A stretch of 64,000 bases of DNA from Sanderia malayensis (lineage: Eukaryota; Cnidaria; Scyphozoa; Semaeostomeae; Pelagiidae), in NCBI GenBank assembly GCA_013076295.1, contig RQOL01000374.1, positions 2,470,743-2,534,742 of the forward strand, in the 5' to 3' direction. The first letter of the stretch is position 1. Each line of letters begins with the position of its first letter. Both the position numbers and the translations under genes were made by a program. Below are positions 1 to 10,500 of the stretch, piece after piece. The notes under the pieces were generated by a model. The model saw only the letters and a list, made by a program, of their open reading frames with translations. It was not told the origin of the DNA and did no database searches.

Positions 1-2240
1 ATACGATAACCCTACTGCCAGAGAAATTGCAGCTGTATACACAGTACAGAATGGAGGTGCACCGATCCTGATGATAGAGAATTGCAAATTCAAACAAGAC
101 GCGGAGATCTAATGAATATTTACGCATAAATCCCCTTGCCGATCCTCTCACGTATCCATTGATTTTCTTTCATGGTGACAGAGGTTACAGTTTGGACCTT
201 CAACGATTGCCGACAGCACACGTAGGGGGAACACCACAACAATCGTAACCGTCGTACCAGACTAACCCTCGCGAATACTATTTCATACAGAATCCAGGTC
301 AGGGATGCATTCTCAGCCATCCACATTGCATCACTTCTATTTCAACAGTATCTGGTAGATGCATATACGAAGATAGAAGGCAATAAACTGCACTGGATTA
401 TGACCAATCAACGCCAGCTTCGTGCTGACACTTATCGAGGCCTGATGGATCATCTCCACAGAAGAGCTGAAATCGAAAACCAGATGCCAGGGCTAACAAT
501 CCGAATCAGCCCATCCATATCGATGTTGGCCGTGTTATCATTTCTACCATCATCCTTTCCAGGAAGCCAAAGAAACATGTATCAACATTTTCAAGATGCA
601 ATGACAATCGTAAGGAAGTATGGCAAGCCAGAGCATCTTCCTCACAATGACTGCCAATCCTAAATGGAAGGAGATAGAAGAAAACATTCTCCACATCCAG
701 ACGGCCAATGATCGACCGGACATTGTCAACCGAGTATTTCAACTCAAACTCAAAGAACTACTTGAGACATTACTGCACAACCACATTCTTGGACATGTCA
801 CTGGCACATGTATATGTCATAGAATTTCAAAAGAGGATTGCCACACGCACACATGATCCTGTTTCTTTCACAAGCTGATAAACCACGAACACCACAACAG
901 GTAATATTTGGCAAGCACTTAATAATTCTTTCTTCTTATTTATGACATTAATAGCAATGGACAGTACAACTATTCTGTACGTTATTCTATTATAATGTTG
1001 ATTATCATAGTTACATGTATCGGTGGATCAACTGATATCAGCAGAGATTTCCAGATCCACAGGATGCAAAATATCAAAGTTGGTCCTAAAACACATGACA
1101 CATGGACCCTGTGGATTTTAAATCCTCGATGCGTGTGCATGGAAAATAATAAATGCAAAAAGCACTTTCCGAAAGAACAAGTTGCTGACACTCAAATCAA
1201 TGTCAACGGCTATCCTCTCTATAGACGACGCTGTCTTCATCCAGTCAATGTGAATGACCGCATTTTGGATGATACTGGGTAGTACCACACAACAGACACC
1301 TACTATCAAATATCAGTGTCATATCAACGTGGAAATATGCAGTACAGTAAAAAGTGTCAAGTACATCTTCAAATATATCCACAAAGGACATGATATGGCA
1401 CATGTTGAAATTCTTGAGAAAATCAACAGCAAGTTCCTCAAGACATTTGAACACGACGAGGTGCGCCAATACATCAACGCAAATATATTGGACCACATGA
1501 AGCTGTCTATCGGCTTCTGCAGTTCCCCATGCACGACAAAAGCCACATAGTCAAACGGCTTTCTGTTCATCTACCATTTGAGCAACAAGTCATCTTTCGT
1601 GACATGATGACGAACAAAGGCTCAACAACATTGGTGACAGAACAACACTTACAGCATGGTTTGAACTCAACCAGCAAGATCCAGCTGCCGCTCAGTACCT
1701 CTATCATGAGATACCAGAGCATTATGTCTTCCAGGAGCGTCAAAAACATGGACAAGCCAGCAAAGAAGAACAATGCCAATCATTGGTAGAGTAATCAAGT
1801 GCAGCCGAGACCTTGCGAGCAAAATTCACACTCAGACTTGCTATTGCATAACGAGGAGCTACTCATTTGAACCTTCGACAGTAGAAGGTATCTATGTGAT
1901 CCTTCAAAGATGCAGCATTAGCTTGGGCTGTTAGAAGATGATGCCGAATCACACGTTGTCTTATGAAGCTGCATCTTAATATCCTTCACAACTCAGACAG
2001 TTGTTTGCACATTGCTACTCTTTCAAACGCCTCAGACATAGAACTCTCTTCAACCTTCAAAGAAGCAATGAGTGAAGATTTGTCAGACGATCAACTCAAC
2101 AATCCAGACATAACCTTCAAGACAGACACATGTATCAATTCTACATGTATTGACAACACTTTGAAGGTTCATGGTTTGTCCATCACAATACGATCACCTT
2201 CCTCAGCTACCGGCGACTTCTCATTCCGGAACAAGGGATT
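1..2240 (+). pseudogene. Helitron copy A, Rep (HUH/Y2) nickase part, decayed
   Basis: Translation in shifting frames follows the Helitron replication-initiator domain. From about 130 to 400 are pieces resembling the region before the Rep core. At 400-663 is LRADTYRGLMDHLHRRAEIE, then SSFPGSQRNMYQHFQDAM. At 665-770 is MTANPKWKEIEENI. The HUH metal motif PHAHMILFL reads in a third frame near 840-870, and the two-tyrosine motif YIFKYIHKGHD is near 1,360-1,395. In the family these residues nick DNA for rolling-circle transposition. At least five frame changes and several stops make it non-functional. The element starts upstream of base 1, so the 5' TC end is not seen. Its helicase continues directly downstream. 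The frameshifts are seen; the family is established by the motif set and order. Confidence 0.85.
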
Positions 2241-2312
2241 TACAATTTAATATATGATTTCACTGTAATATTAGCCAATATATCTTTATTTATCCCAAAT
2301 TAACTATCGTTT

Positions 2313-3908
2313 ATGTTTTCAGAGGAAGATCACATGGATGTTGAAAATGAAAGAGAGCAAGGAGAACAAATGCACGCTGCATTGAATCCAGAACAACAAG
2401 TGGTATACACAGCCATTATTCAAGCAATTGAGGTGCAATCAGAGCAGAACTGTCACTTTCTGACGGACCAGCTGGCACAGGGAAAAAATTTCTCTACAAC
2501 ACGCTGGTTCGCAACCTCAATGCTTCGGGACACAAAGTTCAGTGTATGGCTTGGTCAGGAATTCAGCAAACATTGCTTATCAATGGGCAGAACATCGCAT
2601 TCACAATTCCAAATTCCAATACCATTGAAGATGGAATCAACATGCAATGTCAAGAGACAGAGCCGAAGAGCACAAGTATTGCGTGAAAACAACCCCTGTT
2701 CATATGGGACGAAGCCTCAATGATACCAGCATTGGCATTACAAGCAGTTGACAGACTGCTTCGGGATATCACAAGAGTTGACAAGCCATTTAGTGGCAAA
2801 TTCATGTTACTTGGTGCGATTTCAGACAAGTCTACCTGTTGTTCCCAAAGCAGGAAGGGAGAAAATCGTTTCAGAGAGTCTTAAATCATATCAAATCAAT
2901 GATTTGTGGGCACAGTTTCAACAACATCGCTTGCACACAAACATGAGAGCTGTTCAAGATGAATCTTACAGAGAATTCTCAGAATGGCTTCTAAGACTCG
3001 GCTAACAAACAAGAACCACATGATGCACTTGACAATGTCACTTTGCCACATCAAATATGCACATCTTCGCAAGAGGAAATGCTCAACTTTATATACCCCA
3101 GCCAAACACACCACAGTCGCGCCTCATGCTGGATCCGGTAACCATGTCAGAACATTGTTGTCTTACCCCAAAGAATGACCTTTCACACGAAATCAACGAC
3201 ATCATTCTGGAAAGACTACAAACTCCTGAAAGAACATACTACAGCACAGACAGTGTTGTAACAGAGGATCGAGATGAGGAGGCGGCATATCCAATTGAGT
3301 TTATCAACAATCTAACTCCTAACGGATGCCATTACATCGACTTAGACTCAAGGATAATCTTCCATGTAATAATTATGTATACATGAATTGAATCCACCCT
3401 CATAGCATTTTTTTAAGCCTGACTTTCTTCATTAATCATGATAATATACTGCAATATACAATGTAATTTCCAATTCTCTTTGTTTAAGGTTGGCGCAACA
3501 ATAATTCTTCTGGGGAATCTAAATCCAAAGAAAGGTCTTTGCAATGGCACAAGACTCATTGTACGCCATCTCCGACGTAACGTGATTACAGCAGAGATCA
3601 TCACGAAGGAACACAGAGGCCAGCAGGTCATGATTCCCAGAATAACATTGTCAACACAGGACACCGAGATGCCATTCAACATCAAACGACGGCAATTTCC
3701 AGTCAGACTAGCATACTGCCTTACCATCAACAAGGCACAGGGACAATCTCTGAGGTATGTTGGTTTGTATTTACCAGAGCCCGTGTTCACACATGGTCAG
3801 TTATATGTGGCCATGTCAAGAGCAACATCATTTGACGGGCTCAAAGTATTCCTCCCAGAGGAAACACACATGAAGACAAAAAATATTGTCTTCCAAGAAG
3901 TCCTGTAA
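2313..3908 (+). pseudogene. Helitron copy A, PIF1-like helicase part, decayed
   Basis: This is the C-terminal SF1B helicase of the same Helitron. The exon opens at 2,323 after a TTTTCAG acceptor with EEDHMDVE, as in copy B at 48,163. Walker A (GPAGTGKK) is still readable near 2,465-2,490, but in a frame shifted by one base relative to the preceding LNPEQQ segment. The Walker B region (WDEASM in copy B) is also displaced. A second intron, about 3,355-3,489, precedes VGATIILLGNLNPKKG, and the last exon is open to the stop at 3,906-3,908, including [20 protein letters not shown] and the VAMSRA helicase motif. The first intron's donor has lost its GT (GGGATT where copy B has GGTACT). Frameshifts in the middle prevent expression as one protein. 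Confidence 0.85.
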
Positions 3909-4929
3909 AGGTCTTCACAAACGTTTGAGCATAAATCGCGTTGCTCTCAAGGGCGTCTACCAAAATACACACACACACACAAAACACGAGGGCTCAGATT
4001 GTGGTTCTAGCGGATCGGCTTTGTTGCACTATACAGTGTGATGAACATTCCTGGTTTGCCACGCCACTCCAGTCAATAAGATCCATCAAGAACGATCCGG
4101 ACACTTTCACAACACTCCAGTGTCCGGGGGTTTATCAACAACAACACGATCTGGGTCCTGCGTAGCGCCTGTATCAAAAGAGATATGCTTTGCCATGCTC
4201 TCCGATATTGCCTATGGGAGTATGGCTTTCCTTTTCTCTGTGAAAACTGCAATATGTCCATTGACAATAGTTTTTTTTGATAAGAAATTGCATACAACAT
4301 TAAGATTATCCCTCTCTCATCCCAATAACTAATGATAACTAATGTACTTATTAAATTTAACTCTTGAATATGTAGTATTACATATTCCAAATTAAAATTG
4401 CAGTTTTCATGAACACCAAGGAAACCTCGAACAAAGGTTACCCCTTGAAGTTGGTGTTCGAGCTTTAAACTAATGTAACCGGCAATCTTCTTTTTTTACT
4501 ATGACCAAACTTAATGGCGAGAATGCACGAAGCATCAAGAGAACAGACATCCGTGTCGTTGATTTGTGCCACGCGAGTGTGAATTTGATATTGAACAATG
4601 CTGTCAACATCGCTGGACACTCACATGATGAATGAAGACATTAATACAATCTACAGATGGGACCAATTATCTCTCATTTATCTTCACTATCGATTTATAA
4701 ATCATGAACGTTAAATGAACATTACAGTTTGTGTACATTTTTTTCGTGCATTTTAAAGCCCATGCTTTCCTTTATGACATTGTATATGCCAAAGGTTTTT
4801 ATAGTTGTGTGTAGCACATAATTGAAGCTATCGTCGATGATACTTGCTTTATTACCGTTTATGTACTATTATATTATACACCAAACAATGTAGGATTAAT
4901 GTACTCTCTGTTCAAATTTACCGAGCTTC
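3909..4929 (+). other. 3' flank of Helitron copy A, paralogous to 49.73-50.46 kb
   Basis: No gene is seen. The stretch aligns by eye with the sequence after copy B: both have TATGCTTTGCCATG followed by a TCCGAT.TTGCCTATG block (about 4,186-4,215 and 50,056-50,090), and both have ACTAATGTAACCGGCAATCT (about 4,470 and 50,330). So the duplicated unit is longer than the helicase. A short (CA)n run lies near 3,967. Confidence 0.6.
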
Positions 4930-5150
4930 ATCAATGTCCGTTCTTAATGAGATGCATTTCTGCAGTTCTTCTTTGCCAATAATAAAACTTTATCCACAAT
5001 TGAAACGAGGTCGTTATGTAACATTAAAAAAACTTTGGCCTCTTTTCCATCAATGACCAGGCCACCAATAACACCGCTAACTTTTGATATTCCAATTTGA
5101 AACAGCTTGGCTTGGCATCACAAAAAGATCATCAACAGGACAACTTATAG
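4930..5150 (+). pseudogene. Decayed paralogue of the Helitron-linked gene at 50.46 kb
   Basis: Aligned by eye with exon 1 of the gene at 50,464, this shares GATGCATTTCTGCA / GGTGCATTTCTGCA, ATTGAAACGAGG, a CCTC...ATCAATG block and AGGACAACTTATAG / AGGACAAGTTACAG, in the same order over about 220 bp. Translated fragments include NEMHFC and QLKRG where the other copy has NEVHFC and ALKRG. Stops and indels break the frame. Weaker matches to later exons may extend to about 6,200 (for example CATCATTATGATCCAAT near 6,156). Confidence 0.55.
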
Positions 5151-6235
5151 TTGGGAAACTATTTCCAAATTTACAGGGGACATTTTCAACGTATCTTATA
5201 GGTAATACACTTATATCTTTATTTTTAACTTATTCCGAATTCAATTTCCTCCAGTTGTTAAACCATCTTAATTTTGTTAGGCCATTCAAACTTCACTTCA
5301 CTGATTGTAACAAAATCAAAAATTTAGGTTAGTTACTTTATACCTTTATAGTTTACTTGCTTCCAAAATAAATGTTTTATGCCCTGACTACATGTGCCTG
5401 CCAGTGTTAGCTTGGATTTAAAATGGTTCTTAAAGTATTCACCAGGATTCTTGACTCTTCATTGCCTCTATGTGTAATGTGTCACAAGCAAGATATATCG
5501 ACATCCTCATGAAGCTATTTTTATCTTCAATATTGATTATGGATGATGTATTCATAGACCAGTGGAAGGATAATTTTCACTCATTTTGCATTTCAAACAT
5601 CTTTTCCCATGTAATCCACAAGGGTTAGTGATGAATATGGCTGCACAACTATCATGTTGTTCTATAACCTATAACTGTCATATGGTGATTTAATTCATTA
5701 TTAATTGTTCCTTTTTTCCTATATGATTCTTAGTGAAACAAGTACTGAAGTGATTAACCCAAGCTGTTAATGTCAATAATACTTGCTATTCACACCATGC
5801 AAATGTCAAATGACTGAAGCAAACATTAACTACACTATGCATGAAAAGTCAATGAAATCCTTGAAAAACTCATGGAAGGAATATTCTCTTTATGTAAGTT
5901 TCTATCACATTGTAATTTAATTAACTGTTGTTTAACGTTATTCCCTAATTATAACAGACTCATATAGGACACTGGTGAAATAAAAATGTATTACTTATAT
6001 CCAATGGGAGTCAATTGCAATACTTGCACAAAATAAATGCTCATTTGTTATGACATATGTATATTAGTAAAATTTAAGTTCATTTTTCTGCTAACCTATC
6101 CAAAGTTACAATTTCATTCATTCAACTTTTCACTATCCCTTCACCAAACCTTTCATCATTATGATCCAATATTGCATGTCAATGCAAAAATCACCAATAC
6201 AAGCCTATTTTGCCAAAACAAGGCCAATCTCTCAA
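5151..6235. other. AT-rich stretch, possible decayed exons only
   Basis: No open frame of note. Scattered short matches to introns and exons of the 50.5-52.1 kb gene suggest that this is the rest of the decayed paralogue. Otherwise nothing is recognised. Confidence 0.35.
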
Positions 6236-6534
6236 CCCATTGTACGTGGGGTTGAAAGAGGCATGAGCGTAAGCGAATGCAGCGCACAAAGTGCGCTCTA
6301 TCAGTCAATGTTTCCTCATAATAGATAGAGAGGCGAGCGCAGCGAGCCAACCCATAGTACGTAAGGTTGAAAAAGGCATGAAAGTAAGCGAATGCAGCGC
6401 ACGAAGTGCGCCCTATCAGTCAATGTTTCTTTATAATAGATAGACAGGCGAGCGCAGTGAGCTAAGCTATTGTACGTGGGGTTCTAAGAGGCATGAGCGT
6501 AAGCGAATGCAGCGCACGAAGTGCGCCAAGGTAT
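6236..6534 (+). repeat. Palindromic GC-rich dispersed repeat, 115-bp tandem units
   Basis: Two full units and part of a third, spaced 115 bp (GTAC anchors at 6,242, 6,357 and 6,472). Each has GTACGTGGGGTTG, a GCATGAGCGTAAGCGAATGC stretch, the near-palindrome GCGCACGAAGTGCGC and a GCGAGCGCAGCGAGC stretch. The same family is found at 28.84-29.01 kb (reverse orientation) and 52.19-52.34 kb. Its many short inverted motifs suggest a foldback or non-autonomous element; the class is not established. Confidence 0.8.
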
Positions 6535-6736
6535 GTATGTATGTATGTATGTATGTATGTATGTATGTATGTATGTATGTATGTATTATGTATGTATGGG
6601 CATGAGCGTAAGCAAATGCAGCGCACGCAGTGCGCCAAGGTATGTATGTATGTATGTATGTATGTATGTATGTATGTAGGTATGTATGTATGTATGTATG
6701 TATGTATGTAGGTATGTATGTATGTATGTATGTATG

Positions 6737-6768
<32 letters not shown>

Positions 6769-6776
6769 TGTATGGG
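6530..6776 (+). repeat. (TATG)n microsatellite in two blocks
   Basis: Tetranucleotide TATG runs at about 6,532-6,599 and 6,641-6,773, separated by a 40-bp piece of the palindromic repeat (GCATGAGCGTAAGCAAATGC). Predicted peptides here (YVCM or HTYI repeats) are repeat artefacts. Confidence 0.95.
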
Positions 6777-6870
6777 CATGAGCTTGAGCGAATGCAGCGC
6801 GCCAACCAGATTAAGCTTTTTTTACTTGATGGGCTGGGGCGAACGAGCGAAGCCAGTGATGACCCCTAGT
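6773..6870 (+). repeat. 3' end of palindromic repeat, ending CTAG-T
   Basis: Begins with GCATGAGCTTGAGCGAATGC and ends at CTAG (6,866-6,869) followed by T. The copy after Helitron B ends the same way (CTAG at 52,341-52,344, then T), after a similar CGAACG..GCGA stretch. CTAG before a T is what a Helitron 3' end looks like, but a clean terminal hairpin is not obvious. Confidence 0.5.
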
Positions 6871-7080
6871 TGTATATAAAATGATAAATAAAATGTATAT
6901 AAAATGATTGTATACACAATAGACATTGTATATACAATCCACATATACTATCCACAACAGACATTGTATGCACACATTTTCAAAATTGCAACGAAATACA
7001 CGATTCCCATGAAACTTATAACAATGTGTAGCGTATTGCGGCCTATAAAATAGATCATACTTTATAGCCATCAAAGGCTA

Positions 7081-7127
7081 AAACTCTAGGAAGGTGGAGC
7101 GCGAAGACGCCAGCCTCCCTAGAGTTT
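7081..7127. repeat. Short hairpin (10-bp perfect stem)
   Basis: AAACTCTAGG at 7,081-7,090 pairs with CCTAGAGTTT at 7,118-7,127. The loop is GC-rich and partly extends the stem (AAGGTGG / CCAGCCT). It could be a small MITE remnant; no neighbouring gene explains it. Confidence 0.7.
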
Positions 7128-7547
7128 ATATATAATTGATAAGCTGTACATTGATTGGCTTGTTTATGGTTAAAATGACTCGATGAATAATGAGACAGCG
7201 TAGTTTAATCGTACTTCATTAACAAAATTTTTCCTAATCTTTGCAAAAAATTTAAATACATTTTGTTTGGGCAAGAAGTATACTTCTCCCACTCTCAAAA
7301 AATCATGGCTGTTAGGAGCAGGAGCTTGACATCTGAGGTTGTGAACTGCACAAATCTTTACTGCAACAAATCCAAAAGGAACTTCTTTGCCTTCCGTATC
7401 TGCCTCTTCTGCCACAGCCAAGGCCTGGCCATCAACTATGTATGAAACGGCTACAGAGGTAAGTTTTGAATAAAACAACACATTTTTTGAATAAAACATG
7501 ACTGCAAAAAAATAAAATACTCACCACACTAATGGCAAAACAAAAGC

Positions 7548-10500
7548 AATAAACAAAATTCAAAGATCAAGAAACAGAAGCAACTAATCTTGCATGCATC
7601 TTACAAGTCTGGGTTGTTGAAGCTGGAATCGATGTGGAAGCTGAAACAAAAACAATCGCTGAATCAAAACAACAATTCAAAGATCAAGAAACAAAAGCAA
7701 CTAATCATGCATGCATCTTACAAGTCTGGGTTGTTGAAGCAGCAATCGATGTGGAAGCTGCAACAAAAACAATCGCTGAATCAAAACAACAATTCAAAGA
7801 TCAAGAAACAAAAGCAACTAATCGTGCATGCATCTTACAAGTCTGGGTTGTTGAAGCAGGAATCGATGTGGAAGTTGAAACAAAAACAATCGCTGAATCA
7901 AAACAACAATTCAAAGATCAAGAAACAAGAGCAACTAATCATGCTTGCATCTTACAAATCTGGGTTGTTGAAGCTGGAATCGATGTGGAAGCTGCAACAA
8001 AAACAATCGCTGAATCAAAACAACAATTCAAAGATCAAGAAACAAAAGCAACTAATCTTGCATGCATCTTACAAGTCTGGGTTGTTGAAGCAGGAATCGA
8101 TGTGGAAGCTGAAACAAAAACAATCGCTGAATCAAAACAACAATTCAAAGATCAAGAAACAAAAGCAACTAATCATGCATGCATCTTACAAGTCTGGGTT
8201 GTTGAAGCAGGAATCGATGTGGAAGCTGAACAAAAACAATCGCTGAATCAAAACAACAATTCAAAGATCAAGAAACAAAAGCAACTAATCTTGCATGCAT
8301 CTTACAAGTCTGGGTTGTTGAAGCAGGAATCGATGTGGAAGCTGAAACAAAAACAATCGCTGAATCAAAACAACAATTCAAAGATCAAGAAACAAAAGCA
8401 ACTAATCGTGCATGCATCTTACAAGTCTGGGTTGTTGAAGCAGCAATCGATGTGGAAGCTGCAACAAAAACAATCGCTGAATCAAAACAACAATTCAAAG
8501 ATCAAGAAACAAAAGCAACTAATCGTGCATGCATCTTACAAGTCTGGGTTGTTGAAGCAGGAATCGATGTGGAAGTTGAAACAAAAACAATCGCTGAATC
8601 AAAACAACAATTCAAAGATCAAGAAACAAAAGCAACTAATCATGCTTGCATCTTACAAATCTGGGTTGTTGAAGCTGGAATCGATGTGGAAGCTGCAACA
8701 AAAACAATCGCTGAATCAAAACAACAATTCAAAGATCAAGAAACAAAAGCAACTAATCTTGCATGCATCTTACAAGTCTGGGTTGTTGAAGCTGGAATCG
8801 ATGTGGAAGCTGAAACAAAAACAATCGCTGAATCAAAACAACAATTCAAAGATCAAGAAACAAAAGCAACTAATCATGCATGCATTTTACAAATCTGGGT
8901 TGTTGAAGCAGGAATCGATGTGGAAGCTGCAACAAAAACAATCGCTGAATCAAAACAACAATTCAAAGATCAAGAAACAAAAGCAACTAATCATGCATGC
9001 ATCTTACAAGTCTGGGTTGTTGAAGCAGGAATCGATGTGGAAGCTGCAACAAAAACAATCGCTGAATCAAAACAACAATTCAAAGATCAAGAAACAAAAG
9101 CAACTAATCGTGCATGCATCTTACAAGTCTGGGTTGTTGAAGCAGGAATCGATGTGGAAGCTGAAACAAAAACAATCGCTGAATCAAAACAACAATTCAA
9201 AGATCAAGAAACAAAAGCAACTAATCATGCTTGCATCTTACAAATCTGGGTTGTTGAAGCTGGAATCGATGTGGAAGCTGCAACAAAAACAATCGCTGAA
9301 TCAAAACAACAATTCAAAGATCAAGAAACAAAAGCAACTAATCTTGCATGCATCTTACAAGTCTGGGTTGTTGAAGCAGGAATCGATGTGGAAGCTGAAA
9401 CAAAAACAATCGCTGAATCAAAACAACAATTCAAAGATCAAGAAACAAAAGCAACTAATCTGCATGCATCTTACAAGTCTGGGTTGTTGAAGCAGGAATC
9501 GATGTGGAAGCTGAAACAAAAACAATCGCTGAATCAAAACAACAATTCAAAGATCAAGAAACAAAAGCAACTAATCGTGCATGCATCTTACAAGTCTGGG
9601 TTGTTGAAGCAGGAATCGATGTGGAAGCTGAAACAAAAACAATCGCTGAATCAAAACAACAATTCAAAGATCAAGAAACAAAAGCAACTAATCATGCATG
9701 CATCTTACAAGTCTGGGTTGTTGAAGCAGAATCGATGTGGAAGCTGCAACAAAAACAATCGCTGAATCAAAACAACAATTCAAAGATCAAGAAACAAAAG
9801 CAACTAATCGTGCATGCATCTTACAAGTCTGGGTTGTTGAAGCAGGAATCGATGTGGAAGCTGAAACAAAAACAATCGCTGAATCAAAACAACAATTCAA
9901 AGATCAAGAAACAAGAGCAACTAATCATGCATGCATCTTACAATCTGGGTTGTTGAAGCTGGAATCGATGTGGAAGCTGCAACAAAAACAATCGCTGAAT
10001 CAAAACAACAATTCAAAGATCAAGAAACAAAAGCAACTAATCTGCATGCATCTTACAAGTCTGGGTTGTTGAAGCTGGAATCGATGTGGAAGCTGAAACA
10101 AAAACAATCGCTGAATCAAAACAACAATTCAAAGATCAAGAAACAAAAGCAACTAATCTGCATGCATCTTACAAGTCTGGGTTGTTGAAGCAGGAATCGA
10201 TGTGGAAGCTGAAACAAAAACAATCGCTGAATCAAAACAACAATTCAAAGATCAAGAAACAAAAGCAACTAATCATGCATGCATCTTACAAGTCTGGGTT
10301 GTTGAAGCAGGAATCGATGTGGAAGCTGAAACAAAAACAATCGCTGAATCAAAACAACAATTCAAAGATCAAGAAACAAAAGCAACTAATCTGCATGCAT
10401 CTTACAAGTCTGGGTTGTTGAAGCAGGAATCGATGTGGAAGCTGAAACAAAAACAATCGCTGAATCAAAACAACAATTCAAAGATCAAGAAACAAAAGCA

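Noticed and set aside
6462..6805. ORFs of HTYI or YVCM repeats
   Set aside because: Pure translation of the (TATG)n microsatellite.
7170..7499. 109-codon minus-strand ORF before the satellite (VPFGFVAVKICAVHNLRC)
   Set aside because: It has a possible CTGTAG acceptor and reasonable composition, but no recognised motif, no partner exon and an equally plausible plus-strand donor at the same place.
7634..9490. 618-codon ORF (and dozens of similar ones) as a real repeat protein
   Set aside because: It lies wholly in the satellite, two frames per unit are open by composition, a one-base unit change already switches frame within it, and unit variants show no sign of protein constraint.
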